Assembly: GCA_021201815.1 (NCBI GenBank)
Contig: JAJQEC010000066.1
Span: forward strand, 1 to 43,678
Length of the DNA: 43,678 nucleotides
Direction: 5' to 3'
From: Candidatus Azobacteroides sp.
Lineage (GTDB): Bacteria; Bacteroidota; Bacteroidia; Bacteroidales; WRGA01
Part shown: positions 27,501 through 36,368 of the stretch, piece by piece
Layout of the letters: every line of letters begins with the position of its first letter
How positions within the stretch are numbered: position 1 is the first letter of the stretch
The notes under the pieces: generated by a model
Database searches by the model: none
What the model saw: only the letters and a program-made list of their open reading frames with translations
Told to the model about the DNA's origin: nothing
Translations under genes and position numbers: made by a program

Positions 27501-28106
27501 ATGAAAAAGATTATTTTATCCACCGTTATTCTTTGCAGTACATTTTGCATGACAGCTCAAAATACTTCTGCAACAACTTCCTTCGGAGTGAAGGTAAACG
27601 GCAACCTGACCAATGTAAAGCTAACAGATATTCCACAGTCCGGGTCGTCTTTCAAACCGGGAGCTTCTGTCAGCGGATTTGCAAAGATAGAATTCAATGA
27701 ACATTTTGCTTTGCAGCCCGAATTACAGTTGACGTATACAGAAGGCAAAAACAACGTAAATAATGAACGCATCAAGTTCAAATATGCAGGCATTGAAGTA
27801 CCGGTCTATGCCATCGGACAATTCTCTGCCGGAAGCGGTAAAGTATTTATAGGGGTCGGTCCTCACATAGGATATGGGCTGAGTGTGGATTCAGGAAAAG
27901 AAAAACTTCCGGAATCGGCTCCCGATAAGCATAAAATAGATCTTGACCACTGGTATATGGGAGGAAGCAGCATGATCGGATATGAATTCCGGAATAAAAT
28001 ATCCGTCAGTGCCGGGTATCAGATGGGATTTGATCTCAGCAGCAGTGGAAAAAGTTCAACTGTGAAAACACAAACTATTAATCTGGGAATAGGATACAGA
28101 TTTTAA
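27501..28106 (+). CDS. PorT-like outer-membrane beta-barrel protein
   Basis: A 201-residue protein with a signal peptide (MTAQN, about 1-20). It then follows the small eight-strand barrel pattern of the OMP_b-brl_2 / PorT family: SFGVKVNGNLTNVKL at the start, LQPELQLTYTEGK, IEVPVYAIGQF, FIGVGPHIGYGLS, and GIGYRF at the end with a terminal Phe. The family label covers many proteins of unknown role; it should not be taken as the type IX secretion PorT itself. It has its own promoter and terminator. Confidence 0.85.
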   Translation: MKKIILSTVILCSTFCMTAQNTSATTSFGVKVNGNLTNVKLTDIPQSGSSFKPGASVSGFAKIEFNEHFALQPELQLTYTEGKNNVNNERIKFKYAGIEVPVYAIGQFSAGSGKVFIGVGPHIGYGLSVDSGKEKLPESAPDKHKIDLDHWYMGGSSMIGYEFRNKISVSAGYQMGFDLSSSGKSSTVKTQTINLGIGYRF

Positions 28107-28138
28107 GAGAATTCATAAAGATTATTCTATAATTTATT

Positions 28139-28181
28139 CCCTGAAAGGAATTGTCCAGATGCCGGATAATTCCTTTCAGGG
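28139..28181. terminator. bidirectional hairpin between convergent genes
   Basis: A 14-bp perfect inverted repeat, from CCCTGAAAGGAATT to AATTCCTTTCAGGG, with a 15-nt loop, lies between the barrel gene and the convergent acyltransferase. The T-run is poor on both strands, but the position fits termination. Confidence 0.65.
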
Positions 28182-28247
28182 GATCTTCTCATATATGAAA
28201 AACAAATTTCTTTATTTATCCATTACATAGGATAGGGAATATAAACT

Positions 28248-29375
28248 TTATAAGAAAAGCTTACGTAACCATTTCCGGACAGGCAAATCATAAAATCTCA
28301 TTGCCAGATAAGCCACCGTAATGGAAATAATCACTACCAGCAATCCATAAGCCCATGTTTCTCCCAATGTATACTCATTATTGGTCACCCAGGCCATATA
28401 TACATAGACGATAGGAAAATGAGTAATATAAATAGGATAAGAAATATCTCCGAGGAATTTACATACCCCGGCAGCTTTTTTCCCTTTTACTTTTCCTCCG
28501 GCCCCCAGCCAGACAATAAGAGGAAACATGATAAGCAAACAAAAACACTCATACAAGCCATTCATCCATAGATGGTCTGTTCCTCCCAAACGCGGAATAG
28601 AAAACAATACAACCAGTAAAACGCTGCAGGATAAAAAAGCATTTTTTGTATAGCGTAACCTACCAATACGGGCTAATAACAATCCCGCCAGAAAAGGGAA
28701 AGCCAGTCGTATAAAACCGATCTGTAATTGTGACGGGTCATCGACAGACCATCCACCGATTATATCTCCGTTCGGATTGGTAAGCGCATAATGAATGGTG
28801 AAACCGGCTGCCACAATAACAAGAAATCCTAAAATAGCTTTTGACAAACGACGCAATACAAGGGCATACAGAATATTGGCAATGTACTCATAAAACAACG
28901 ACCAGGCAGGCCCGTTCAACGGATGCATCTCATTCCATCCCCGGATATCCAGCCCTTTACCTACCGGAATCAATGTAAAGCCAATCAGCATTACCAGCAA
29001 CATTTCCGGAAACGGAACCTCATGGATCCCTCCCCAGCCTAACCCCGGAGAATCCTGAAAATAGAACAAGGCAGCTCCGATCAATGAACCGATAATAATC
29101 ATCGGCTGAAGGCGGACCAACCGCCGTTTAAAGAAATCTTTCAGGGTCATTTTCCCCCAGCGGTCATCATACGCATATCCGATCACATATCCGGAAAGAA
29201 GAAAGAAAAAATCAACCGCCAGATACCCATGATTTATAATTTGTCTGGCATGATCACCACCGGAATAAACTTCCAGCACGTGGAAAAAAACAACAACGAC
29301 TGCTGCAACTCCCCGCAGGCCATCTAATATTTCATAATGAGGCTTTGACTCAGCCAGATTTGTCAATGGTTTCAT
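28248..29375 (-). CDS. acyltransferase-3 family membrane protein (OafA/YrhL type)
   Basis: A 375-residue protein with about ten transmembrane helices that transfers acetyl or other acyl groups to exported glycans or similar molecules. Motifs: YEILDGLRGVAAVVVVFFHV (15-34, with the catalytic His), GYLAVDFFFLLSGYVI, FFKRRLVRLQP and PLNGPAWSLFYE, all characteristic of the family. The C-terminus ends in a basic cytoplasmic tail. No sugar genes are adjacent, so the acceptor is unknown. It is divergent from the AraC regulator at 29484, with which it shares a short promoter region. Confidence 0.92.
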   Translation of the reverse strand: MKPLTNLAESKPHYEILDGLRGVAAVVVVFFHVLEVYSGGDHARQIINHGYLAVDFFFLLSGYVIGYAYDDRWGKMTLKDFFKRRLVRLQPMIIIGSLIGAALFYFQDSPGLGWGGIHEVPFPEMLLVMLIGFTLIPVGKGLDIRGWNEMHPLNGPAWSLFYEYIANILYALVLRRLSKAILGFLVIVAAGFTIHYALTNPNGDIIGGWSVDDPSQLQIGFIRLAFPFLAGLLLARIGRLRYTKNAFLSCSVLLVVLFSIPRLGGTDHLWMNGLYECFCLLIMFPLIVWLGAGGKVKGKKAAGVCKFLGDISYPIYITHFPIVYVYMAWVTNNEYTLGETWAYGLLVVIISITVAYLAMRFYDLPVRKWLRKLFL

Positions 29376-29422
29376 TTGGATACTAAAAAATATAATAAAT
29401 AAATACTTATTAAAAACAAGGA

Positions 29423-29430
29423 CAAAAGTA
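29423..29430 (-). promoter_or_regulatory. -7 box TACTTTTG for the acyltransferase
   Basis: Reads TACTTTTG on the minus strand, 48 bp before the ATG at 29375. It is back to back with the AraC promoter box at 29479, so the 108-bp space drives both genes and may hold a shared operator. Confidence 0.55.
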
Positions 29431-29478
29431 AAAGAAATCCTGCGATATAAATTGTTGTATATTTTATTTCTTTTGTCT

Positions 29479-29486
29479 TATATTTG
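29479..29486 (+). promoter_or_regulatory. -7 box TATATTTG for the AraC gene
   Basis: An exact TAnnTTTG match. It predicts a transcript start near 29491-29493, right at an ATG (29491) that is out of frame with the AraC protein. It therefore bears on where translation starts. Confidence 0.5.
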
Positions 29487-30374
29487 CATTATGCAGAATT
29501 TAAAAATAAAAATAAGAATAATTTAAAATATAGTCCTACCCTAGCAGGAAAAGAATCCTTCTTTTTTGACCATGTACATACGAAATGGGATCATCAGATC
29601 AGCCTGCATCAGCAGGAAACATGGGAATTATCGTATGTGATAACCGGTAAAGGAGTACGGGTAATCGGGGATATGATGGAACCATTTGCACAGGGAGAAG
29701 TTATTATCATTCCACCCCACATTCCCCACTGCTGGTCTTTTGATGAAAACGCATACGATAAAGAAGGAAAAATAGAAAACATTACAATCTCTTTTTCAAA
29801 TAAACTTCTGGATGGTATCAGTACGCTGTTCCCGGAATTTTCTGAGAGTGTAATCCGGATAAAAAACAACGAAAATGCAGTTTCCTTTTCAGGAGAAACG
29901 CTCCTGAAGCTTCAGCAGAGAATGGTATCCATGTCATCAGAAACCCATCCGGAGAGGATATCATCCTTTCTCCAGCTTCTGCATACAATCGCTTTTCCGG
30001 AAACCATCCATATCGTCGGACACCCTGTAACAGAAGACCGGAATATACAAAAGATGCAACAGATTTATTTATATGTGATGAATAATTTCCAGCATACGAT
30101 CACCCTGAGTGAGATTGCCAGGTTTATAGGTATGGAAAAATCTGCTTTCTGTGTATTTTTCAAGAAAATGACACAGACATCTTTCTTTACGTTTTTATTG
30201 GAATACCGCATCAATTCCTCCTGCCAGATGCTTGTACAAACCGAGAAGTCTGTTTCTGAAATCTGCCTTGCATCCGGATTCAGAGATGTGCCTTATTACA
30301 ACCGGGTTTTCAAAAAGATAAAACAAATGTCTCCGGGGCAGTACAGGAAGCTTTATGCCAATGGTCTTTCCTGA
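29484..30374 (+). CDS. AraC-family transcriptional regulator with unclear start
   Basis: Up to 296 residues. The N-terminal cupin domain (about 35-130) contains HQQETWELSYVITGKGVRVIG and PFAQGEVIIIPPHIPHCW. The C-terminal DNA-binding domain has two helix-turn-helix units (HTITLSEIARFIGMEKSAF; VSEICLASGFRDVPYYNRVF), ending KKIKQMSPGQYRKLY. The reading frame has no ATG before residue 64. The listed TTG at 29484 lies inside the promoter box. An ATG at 29491 is out of frame and hits a stop after 11 codons; one base lost or gained in the A-rich stretch 29498-29520 would join it to the gene. The protein is otherwise intact. Confidence 0.75.
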   Translation: MHYAEFKNKNKNNLKYSPTLAGKESFFFDHVHTKWDHQISLHQQETWELSYVITGKGVRVIGDMMEPFAQGEVIIIPPHIPHCWSFDENAYDKEGKIENITISFSNKLLDGISTLFPEFSESVIRIKNNENAVSFSGETLLKLQQRMVSMSSETHPERISSFLQLLHTIAFPETIHIVGHPVTEDRNIQKMQQIYLYVMNNFQHTITLSEIARFIGMEKSAFCVFFKKMTQTSFFTFLLEYRINSSCQMLVQTEKSVSEICLASGFRDVPYYNRVFKKIKQMSPGQYRKLYANGLS

Positions 30375-30606
30375 AAAGCAAACCTGTATGTATAAGTGAA
30401 CAGGCTTTGCTCCATATATAAATAGCACATACAAACTAATTAAAACAGGGACAGGAAAAACAACGGACAACTATTTTCCGATATTCCGGATGTACCCTAT
30501 CCTTTAGCGAATATGTTATCTTCCGGAAGTCAATTTTGTGTGTTAAACATTTATTTTATTAATCACATACATTTACTTTATTCCTACAATTAACCGGAAT
30601 TCCATA
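30375..30606. other. non-coding stretch downstream of AraC
   Basis: A hairpin AGCAAACCTGT (30378-30388) / ACAGGCTTTGCT (30400-30411), with one bulge, follows the AraC stop and probably ends its transcript. The remainder, up to the tracrRNA terminator, is AT-rich with no gene. Confidence 0.45.
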
Positions 30607-30689
30607 TAAAAAAGAAGACGAGAATAAATTCTCGCCGCCTTGTTTGTTTTCACAACGGAATAATCCTTATTGTGATTAGCTTTCAAATA
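30607..30689 (-). ncRNA. tracrRNA, divergent from cas9
   Basis: On the minus strand an anti-repeat segment (complement of 30670-30688) reads ATTTGAAAGCTAATCACAA. It is exactly complementary over 19 nt to the 5' part of the CRISPR repeat (TTGTGATTAGCTTTCAAAT). It continues TAAGGATTATTCCGTTGTG, a short nexus-type hairpin (GGA/TCC) with the usual flanking AAG and GTT. It ends in a terminator CGAGAA/TTCTCG (30619-30634) followed by a run of T (30613-30608). The length is about 83 nt. A promoter lies just upstream at 30695. It should pair with crRNA repeats and load Cas9. Confidence 0.9.
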
Positions 30690-30694
30690 TGTAA

Positions 30695-30726
30695 CAAATG
30701 TACTATATTTTTTTGTTAAAATGCAA
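30695..30726 (-). promoter_or_regulatory. tracrRNA promoter
   Basis: The minus strand has TACATTTG (complement of 30695-30702), an exact TAnnTTTG box. GTTG lies 21 nt upstream (complement of 30724-30727) as the -33 element. The predicted transcript start, about 30688-30690, is exactly at the beginning of the anti-repeat. Confidence 0.8.
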
Positions 30727-30762
30727 CTTTTTATTTATTTTTCAGCACTAAAAAAGATATCC

Positions 30763-33700
30763 ATGAAAAACAATCATGTAGGGTTAGATGTGGGAACAAA
30801 TTCCATTGGCTGGGCCGTAGTAAAAACAAATGAAGAGGAGAAATTATATGAGATTGCAGGTATGGGAAGCCGTATTATACCCATGGATGCCGGCGAAATA
30901 AGTGACTTCGACACAGGAAACCTGGTATCAGCCACAGCAGTAAGAAGAGGATACCGGAGCACCAGACGCCTCCGGGAACGGCACCTGCTCAGAAGAGAGC
31001 GCCTGCACCGGATATTGAATATACTGGAGTTCCTTCCTCCTCATTATGCCTCTGAAATTGACTTTGAGAATAGATACGGTCAATTTTTCCCGGATAAAGA
31101 ACTTAAAATTGCATACATTATACATAAAGAAACCGGCAAATACGAGTTTTATTTTAAACAGGCCTTCTCGGAAATGCTGGCGGATTTTACCCTTCATCAC
31201 CCTGCGTTAACCAAAGATGGGAAAAAGGTTCCTTATGACTGGACCATCTATTATTTACGCAAAAAAGCGCTGTCCCATAAGATCAGCAAAGAGGAATTAG
31301 CATGGCTGATCTTACATTTCAACAAAAAAAGAGGATATTCCGAACAACGCGGAGAAGAAGAGGATTCCGGAAAAATCGAGGAATACCACACCCTTAAAGT
31401 AGAAAAAGTAATTGACACACAAGAGAAAAATAAAAAAGGAGAAACCATCTACCGGATCTTGTTTGATAATGGCTGGGAAGAAGAAAGAAGCAGCCGGGTG
31501 CTTCCGGACTGGGAAGAAACCCTAAAAGAATATATTGTTACCAGTACCGAAACGAAAAACGGAGAAATAAAACGTTCCTTCCGCATTCCCAAAGAAGACG
31601 ACTGGAATCTGATAAAAAAGAAAACAGAAAAAGAAATAGAGGATTCCGGAAAAACCACAGGATGTTTTATATATGATACCCTGCTGGCAAACCCGGAGCA
31701 GAAAATAAAAGGGAGACTAATACAAACAATTGACAGAAGTAACTACAGAAGTGAATTAAACGCGATCCTGAAAAAACAAGCAGAGTTTCATCCGGAATTA
31801 ACGGACAACAAACTTTACGAAGCCTGCATTTTTAACCTGTATCCCCATAACGAACAACACAGAAGTACCCTAAAGAAAAGGGATATGATCTACTTACTCA
31901 TCGACGATATTATCTTCTATCAACGGCCTCTGAAAAGTAACAAGTCTCAGATAGCCGATTGCCAGTATGAGTACAGGGAATATACCCACAACGGAGAACG
32001 AAAAAAAGAATACCTGAAATGCGTTCCGAAATCCCATCCTTTATTCGAAGAATTCAGATTATGGCATTTCTTAAAAAAGGTAAGGATAAAGAGGATAGCT
32101 GACGAGCAGGATGTAACAACACTGTTTCTTCCCGATGAAGAAAGTTATACAAACCTTTTTGATAAATTAAAAGTAAAAAAAGACATTTCTCAGAAGTCAT
32201 TCCTTGCGGCAATAAAATCCGCAAAGTTAAAAGATACCGAATATACCTGGAATTATGGAGAACGTACCCAACCGGCTTGCCCCACCCATACCGAATTCCT
32301 GAAAAGGCTGAAAGATGCGGGAATCGAGCCCACATTTCTTTCAGGTCCGGTAGAAGAACATCTGTGGCATATTTTATACTCTGTAAGTGATAAAACAGAA
32401 TTACAGAAAGCATTGAAATCTTTCGCAATCAGATACCACTTCCCGGACACGGATAAGTTTGTGATGGAATTCAGTAAGATAAAGCCTTTTGACAATGGCT
32501 ATGGCTCTTATTCATATAAAGCCGTTAAAAAACTGCTTCCTTTGATGCGTATCGGTAAATACTGGAAAGAAGAAGCAATTGACACAAACACCAAAACAAG
32601 GATTCATAAAATTATCGATGGAGAACCTTGCAATACCATTTCCGACCGGGTACGGGAAAAAGTAAAAAAAGAATTAGGGAGCAAACTAACCCCGGATTCT
32701 TTTAAGGGCCTTCCTCATTGGCTGGCATGTTACGTAGTATACGGGCGTCATTCCGAATCCGGTACGACCAACAGATGGGAATTACCGGAAGATATAGATA
32801 TATTTTTAAAGAACTTCAAACAACATTCCCTCCGGAATCCTATCGTAGAACGGGTGATTACTGAAACCTTACGCGTAGTAAGGGATATATGGAAACAGTA
32901 CGGAGATATCACTCAAATCCATATTGAACTCGGACGGGAAATGAAAAACCCCAAAGAAAAGCGGATCCGGATAACCCGCCAGAATGCGGAAAATGAAGAT
33001 ACTAACCTTCGTATACGTGCTCTTCTTACCGAATTAAAAAACGAAGGTCTCCAGGTCCGTCCCGAATCGTTATCCCATCAGGAAAAACTGAAAATTTTCG
33101 AAGAAGGAGCCCTGGGCTCGGAAAATGTATCGGAGGAAATAGTAAAAATAACCCGTCAGAAAAAACCGACCCAATCGGAAATAACGCGTTACAGGTGCTG
33201 GCTGGAACAAGGATACTGCTCCCCTTATACCGGCAAGGTTATCTCGTTGAGCCGTTTATTTACCAGCGATTACGATATAGAGCATATTATTCCGCAAGCT
33301 CGTTATTACGACAATTCATTCAGCAATAAAATCATCTGTGAATCGGCCGTCAATAAAGACAAAAGCAATATGCTGGCGTGTGAATATATCAGGAAGAAAG
33401 GAGGAAGTAAGATAGAGTTAGGTAATGGAGAAAAAGTATCGATTTTACCATTTGAGGAATATGAAAATCTTGTAAAAAGGAACTTCCGTAACGCTCCTTT
33501 TAAGAAAAAGAAGCTGTTAATGGATGAAATTCCGGATAGCTTTATTGAAAGGCAAATGAATGATACCCGTTATATAAGCCGTTATGTAAAAGACTTATTA
33601 TCCAATATCGTAAGAGAAGAAGGAGAACAGGAAGCCACACCAAAGAATATAATAACAGTAACAGGCGCTATCACTGCAAAGCTGAAAGAAGACTGGGGAT

Positions 33701-35172
33701 TAAACAATGTATGGAACAGGATGATTACCCCACGGTTCGTACGATTGAATGATATAACACAATCCGATGACTTTGGCTATTGGAAGAACAAATATACCTT
33801 TAAAATACAGGTTCCGGAAGACTTTCAACGGGGCTTTACCAAAAAGCGCATTGATCACCGCCATCATGCCATGGATGCCCTGGCCATTGCCTGCACAAAC
33901 TGTTCACATGTCAAGTACCTGAATAACCAGTCTGCCAAATCGGAAAATATAGAAACCCGCAATGAGTTAAAACACAAGCTTTGTGATAAAAACAAACAAA
34001 ACAAATGGCTGTTTACCAAACCATGGCCGACCTTTACAGAAGATGCGCAAACCGCACTGGAGAATACCCTGATTAGTTTTAAACAAAACCTGCGCATCAT
34101 CAACAATTCAACCAATAAGTATTACCATTATGAAAATGGAGAAAAACAACTTGTTCGGCAGACAAAAGGACAGAACCGGGCGATCAGAAAACCGTTGCAT
34201 AAAGAAACTTTTTTCGGGAAAGTAAGCTTGCAATATAAAAAAACCGTTCCCCTTTCCACAGCACTGAATACCTGGGAACAGATTGCAGACAAGTCACTCC
34301 GGAGCAAAATCAGGCAACTGATAGCAGACAAGTATGATAAAAAACGAATCATCGCTTATTTTAAAAGCTCTGATTACCGGTATCACAAAAAAGACATATC
34401 AAAGGTAGAAGTATATTATTATACAGAAGGAAAAAATGCCCTGGTAGCTACGCGAAAGTCATTGGACAAGGATTTTAACGCTAAGAAAATAGAATCCGTT
34501 ACGGACAGCGGAATCCGGAAGATATTATCTCGTCACTTAGAGAAATACGACAATAAACCGGAAGAAGCTTTTTCCCCTGATGGCATAGAACAGATGAACA
34601 AAAATATTCGTGAACTGAATGAAGGAAAACCCCACAAGCCAATCTTTAAAGTACGGGTATCCGAAGCATTGGGAACTAAGTTTCCTGTCGGTTCCGCCGG
34701 GAATAAAAAAACAAAATATGTAGAAGCAGCTCAGGGTACAAACTTATTCTTTGCGATTTATATTTCCGAAGATAAAAAACGTTCCTTTGAAACCATCCCT
34801 TTAAATATAGCTATTGAAAATCTGAAACAGGGACTTTCTGTTGCACCGGAAATAAACGGGAAAGGAGACAGGCTCTTATTTATTCTTTCCCCGAATGATC
34901 TGGTATACATTCCTACCCAAGACCAGTTAGAACAGGGAAGTATCGATATGAAGGAAGTAGAAAAAAATAAAGACCGGATATATAAAATGGTTTCAGCAAC
35001 AGGCTATTCATGTTTTTTTATTCCTTATTATGTAGCCTCTTCGATTGTTCCCACAACAGAATTAGGAGCAAATAACAAGTCTGAACGCATGTGGTCCGGA
35101 GAAATGATAAAAGAAACCGGTATAAAAATACAAGTGAACAGACTCGGACAGATAATAACCATAAAACCTTAG
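30763..35172 (+). CDS. cas9: type II-C CRISPR nuclease Cas9
   Basis: A 1469-residue RNA-guided nuclease, within the usual size of Bacteroidota II-C Cas9. RuvC-I: VGLDVGTNSIGWAVV with Asp9. Arg-rich bridge helix: VRRGYRSTRRLRERHLLRRER, about 57-77. RuvC-II: IHIELGREMKNP with Glu722. HNH: SDYDIEHIIPQ with His841, followed by NKDKSN. RuvC-III: IDHRHHAMDALAIAC with His1035 and Asp1038. A C-terminal PAM-interacting region follows. All catalytic residues are present and there is no frameshift. An ATG at 30721 extends the frame by 14 hydrophobic residues; ATG 30763 is chosen because the family begins MKxxxxGLDxGTNS. It is followed 3 nt later by a truncated cas1. Confidence 0.97.
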   Translation: MKNNHVGLDVGTNSIGWAVVKTNEEEKLYEIAGMGSRIIPMDAGEISDFDTGNLVSATAVRRGYRSTRRLRERHLLRRERLHRILNILEFLPPHYASEIDFENRYGQFFPDKELKIAYIIHKETGKYEFYFKQAFSEMLADFTLHHPALTKDGKKVPYDWTIYYLRKKALSHKISKEELAWLILHFNKKRGYSEQRGEEEDSGKIEEYHTLKVEKVIDTQEKNKKGETIYRILFDNGWEEERSSRVLPDWEETLKEYIVTSTETKNGEIKRSFRIPKEDDWNLIKKKTEKEIEDSGKTTGCFIYDTLLANPEQKIKGRLIQTIDRSNYRSELNAILKKQAEFHPELTDNKLYEACIFNLYPHNEQHRSTLKKRDMIYLLIDDIIFYQRPLKSNKSQIADCQYEYREYTHNGERKKEYLKCVPKSHPLFEEFRLWHFLKKVRIKRIADEQDVTTLFLPDEESYTNLFDKLKVKKDISQKSFLAAIKSAKLKDTEYTWNYGERTQPACPTHTEFLKRLKDAGIEPTFLSGPVEEHLWHILYSVSDKTELQKALKSFAIRYHFPDTDKFVMEFSKIKPFDNGYGSYSYKAVKKLLPLMRIGKYWKEEAIDTNTKTRIHKIIDGEPCNTISDRVREKVKKELGSKLTPDSFKGLPHWLACYVVYGRHSESGTTNRWELPEDIDIFLKNFKQHSLRNPIVERVITETLRVVRDIWKQYGDITQIHIELGREMKNPKEKRIRITRQNAENEDTNLRIRALLTELKNEGLQVRPESLSHQEKLKIFEEGALGSENVSEEIVKITRQKKPTQSEITRYRCWLEQGYCSPYTGKVISLSRLFTSDYDIEHIIPQARYYDNSFSNKIICESAVNKDKSNMLACEYIRKKGGSKIELGNGEKVSILPFEEYENLVKRNFRNAPFKKKKLLMDEIPDSFIERQMNDTRYISRYVKDLLSNIVREEGEQEATPKNIITVTGAITAKLKEDWGLNNVWNRMITPRFVRLNDITQSDDFGYWKNKYTFKIQVPEDFQRGFTKKRIDHRHHAMDALAIACTNCSHVKYLNNQSAKSENIETRNELKHKLCDKNKQNKWLFTKPWPTFTEDAQTALENTLISFKQNLRIINNSTNKYYHYENGEKQLVRQTKGQNRAIRKPLHKETFFGKVSLQYKKTVPLSTALNTWEQIADKSLRSKIRQLIADKYDKKRIIAYFKSSDYRYHKKDISKVEVYYYTEGKNALVATRKSLDKDFNAKKIESVTDSGIRKILSRHLEKYDNKPEEAFSPDGIEQMNKNIRELNEGKPHKPIFKVRVSEALGTKFPVGSAGNKKTKYVEAAQGTNLFFAIYISEDKKRSFETIPLNIAIENLKQGLSVAPEINGKGDRLLFILSPNDLVYIPTQDQLEQGSIDMKEVEKNKDRIYKMVSATGYSCFFIPYYVASSIVPTTELGANNKSERMWSGEMIKETGIKIQVNRLGQIITIKP

Positions 35173-35175
35173 CCT

Positions 35176-35430
35176 ATGATAAAAAAAACATTGTATTTCG
35201 GTAATCCGGCTTATTTAAGCATGGCCAATAAACAACTGATTATAAAATTACCGGAAGTAGAAAAGGCAGATGTTCCCACCTCTTTTAAAGAGCAGGCCAA
35301 AACAAGCATCTCTATTGAAGATATAGGTGTCATTATCCTTGACAACAAACGCATCACCCTTACACATGGATTGATGGAAGAGTTATTGGAAAATAACGTG
35401 GCCCTGGTTACCTGCGATTCTTCCCAATAA
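35176..35430 (+). pseudogene. cas1: truncated type II-C Cas1 (N-terminal 84 residues only)
   Basis: The frame begins MIKKTLYFGNPAYLSMANKQ and continues through DIGVIILDNKRITLTHGL to LVTCDSSQ-stop. This is the N-terminal beta domain of II-C Cas1 up to the conserved CDSxH point. Full Cas1 has about 300 residues. The catalytic Glu/His/Asp of the C-terminal helical domain are missing, and no remnant of them or of cas2 is found in any frame before the array, which starts 55 nt later. The start is 3 nt after cas9, as in an intact operon. The simplest explanation is a deletion from within cas1 to the array flank. It cannot integrate spacers. Confidence 0.93.
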
Positions 35431-35485
35431 TTTATTAAATTACGGATATGCAATATTAAGAGTATAGGACTGATAAGGAGGGTAT

Positions 35486-35992
35486 GGTGTATATCCTCAC
35501 ATAAAGATAAGTATTTGAAAGCTAATCACAACCTGTTTGGCTTACTTCCCCGTTTAATCCGGGTGTATATTCTCAAACAAAGATAAGTGTTTGAAAGATA
35601 ATCACAACATACATACGATGATTTTCTAAAGGCTTGTAGGTATATATCCTCACACAAAGATAAGTATTTGAAAGCTAATCACAACTAGCTTCCTCCATTT
35701 CCTCCCTGGTAACAAGGTGTATATCCTCATACAAATATAAACATTTGAAAGCTAATCACAACCTAAAGCCGAAAAGATACTGAAGAAGTATGGGTGTATA
35801 TACTCACACAAAGATAATTATTTGAAAGCTAATCACAACCTGGCAATAGTAGAATAATCCTTAAGAGCGGTGTATATCCTCACATAAAGATAAACATTTG
35901 AAAGCTAATCACAACTTCGGTGTCTATGATGCAAAGTCCTTTGTAGGTGTATATCCTCACACAAAGATAAACATTTGAAAAATAACCACAAC
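35486..35992 (-). CRISPR. CRISPR array 1: 7 repeats of 47 nt, 6 spacers
   Basis: Repeats start at 35486, 35562, 35639, 35716, 35793, 35869 and 35946; spacers are 29-30 nt. In the crRNA sense (minus strand) the repeat begins GTTGTGATTAGCTTTCAAAT. It continues with a TATCTTTG box and ends in GGATATACACC, a typical Bacteroidota II-C form. The strand was set by pairing with the tracrRNA. Repeats differ from each other more than usual. The one at 35946 has lost much of the tracrRNA-pairing segment (TTTGAAAAATAACCACAAC on plus). The array lies directly after truncated cas1. Confidence 0.95.
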
Positions 35993-36162
35993 AATATACA
36001 AAATCGAGAGGAATATATAAATCACATAACATCCGCCAGACGGTAGGAATCATCCTCCTTACATCCTATAAAAGTATTGTTTTTTAACCGGAAAGTTAAG
36101 GGGAATACGCGCTACAGTCGGAAGAAAATCGGTGGCGGAAAAAGATCGCATAGCATAAAGCC
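35993..36162. repeat. array flank, copy 1 of a duplicated ~170-bp sequence
   Basis: A non-coding sequence that recurs after array 2 (37032-37200) at roughly 85% identity by eye. Shared blocks include AATATATAAATCAC, AACATCCGCCAGACGGTAGG, TTACATCCTATAAA, AACCGGAAAGT and AAAAGATCGCATAGCA. In the crRNA sense it lies upstream of the array. No TAnnTTTG box was found close to the array within it. Confidence 0.85.
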
Positions 36163-36243
36163 TTACAGTAACCGATAAACAATTTGCTGCCATGGAACTA
36201 TTTTACGAAAAAAAGAGAAACCGGTATCGACACCTTACCAGCA

Positions 36244-36333
36244 ATTGGAATTATTTTAGAAAAAGAAAAACCGGAGGGTATTCCGGTTTTTCTTTGAAAG
36301 ATATACAATTTTCCGATTTCTAATTCCAATGGT
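36244..36333. terminator. hairpin terminator nested in a larger inverted repeat between the arrays
   Basis: A perfect 14-bp stem (36262-36275 / 36282-36295; core AGAAAAACCGGA / TCCGGTTTTTCT) with a 6-nt loop. On the minus strand it is followed by TTTTTCTTTTTC-like sequence, placing a good terminator just beyond the downstream end of array 2. An outer pair ATTGGAATTA (36244-36253) / TAATTCCAAT (36324-36333) encloses it. Confidence 0.75.
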
Positions 36334-36368
36334 AATTGGTTGATTTATAGTACTGATAAAGAGGGTAT

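Noticed and set aside
30721..30762. Upstream ATG giving Cas9 14 extra residues
   Set aside because: The extension is hydrophobic and unlike other Cas9 N-termini. The next ATG gives the family-typical MK...GLDVGTNSIG start.
35430..35485. Possible remnant of the missing part of Cas1 or Cas2 after the stop codon
   Set aside because: Reading all three plus frames of this stretch gives nothing resembling the Cas1 C-terminal domain or Cas2. This is loss of sequence rather than a simple frameshift.
36102..36162. Possible coding remnant of a mobile element in the duplicated array flank
   Set aside because: The two copies are not open in the same frame and differ by indels. No transposase-like peptide or terminal inverted repeat was visible.
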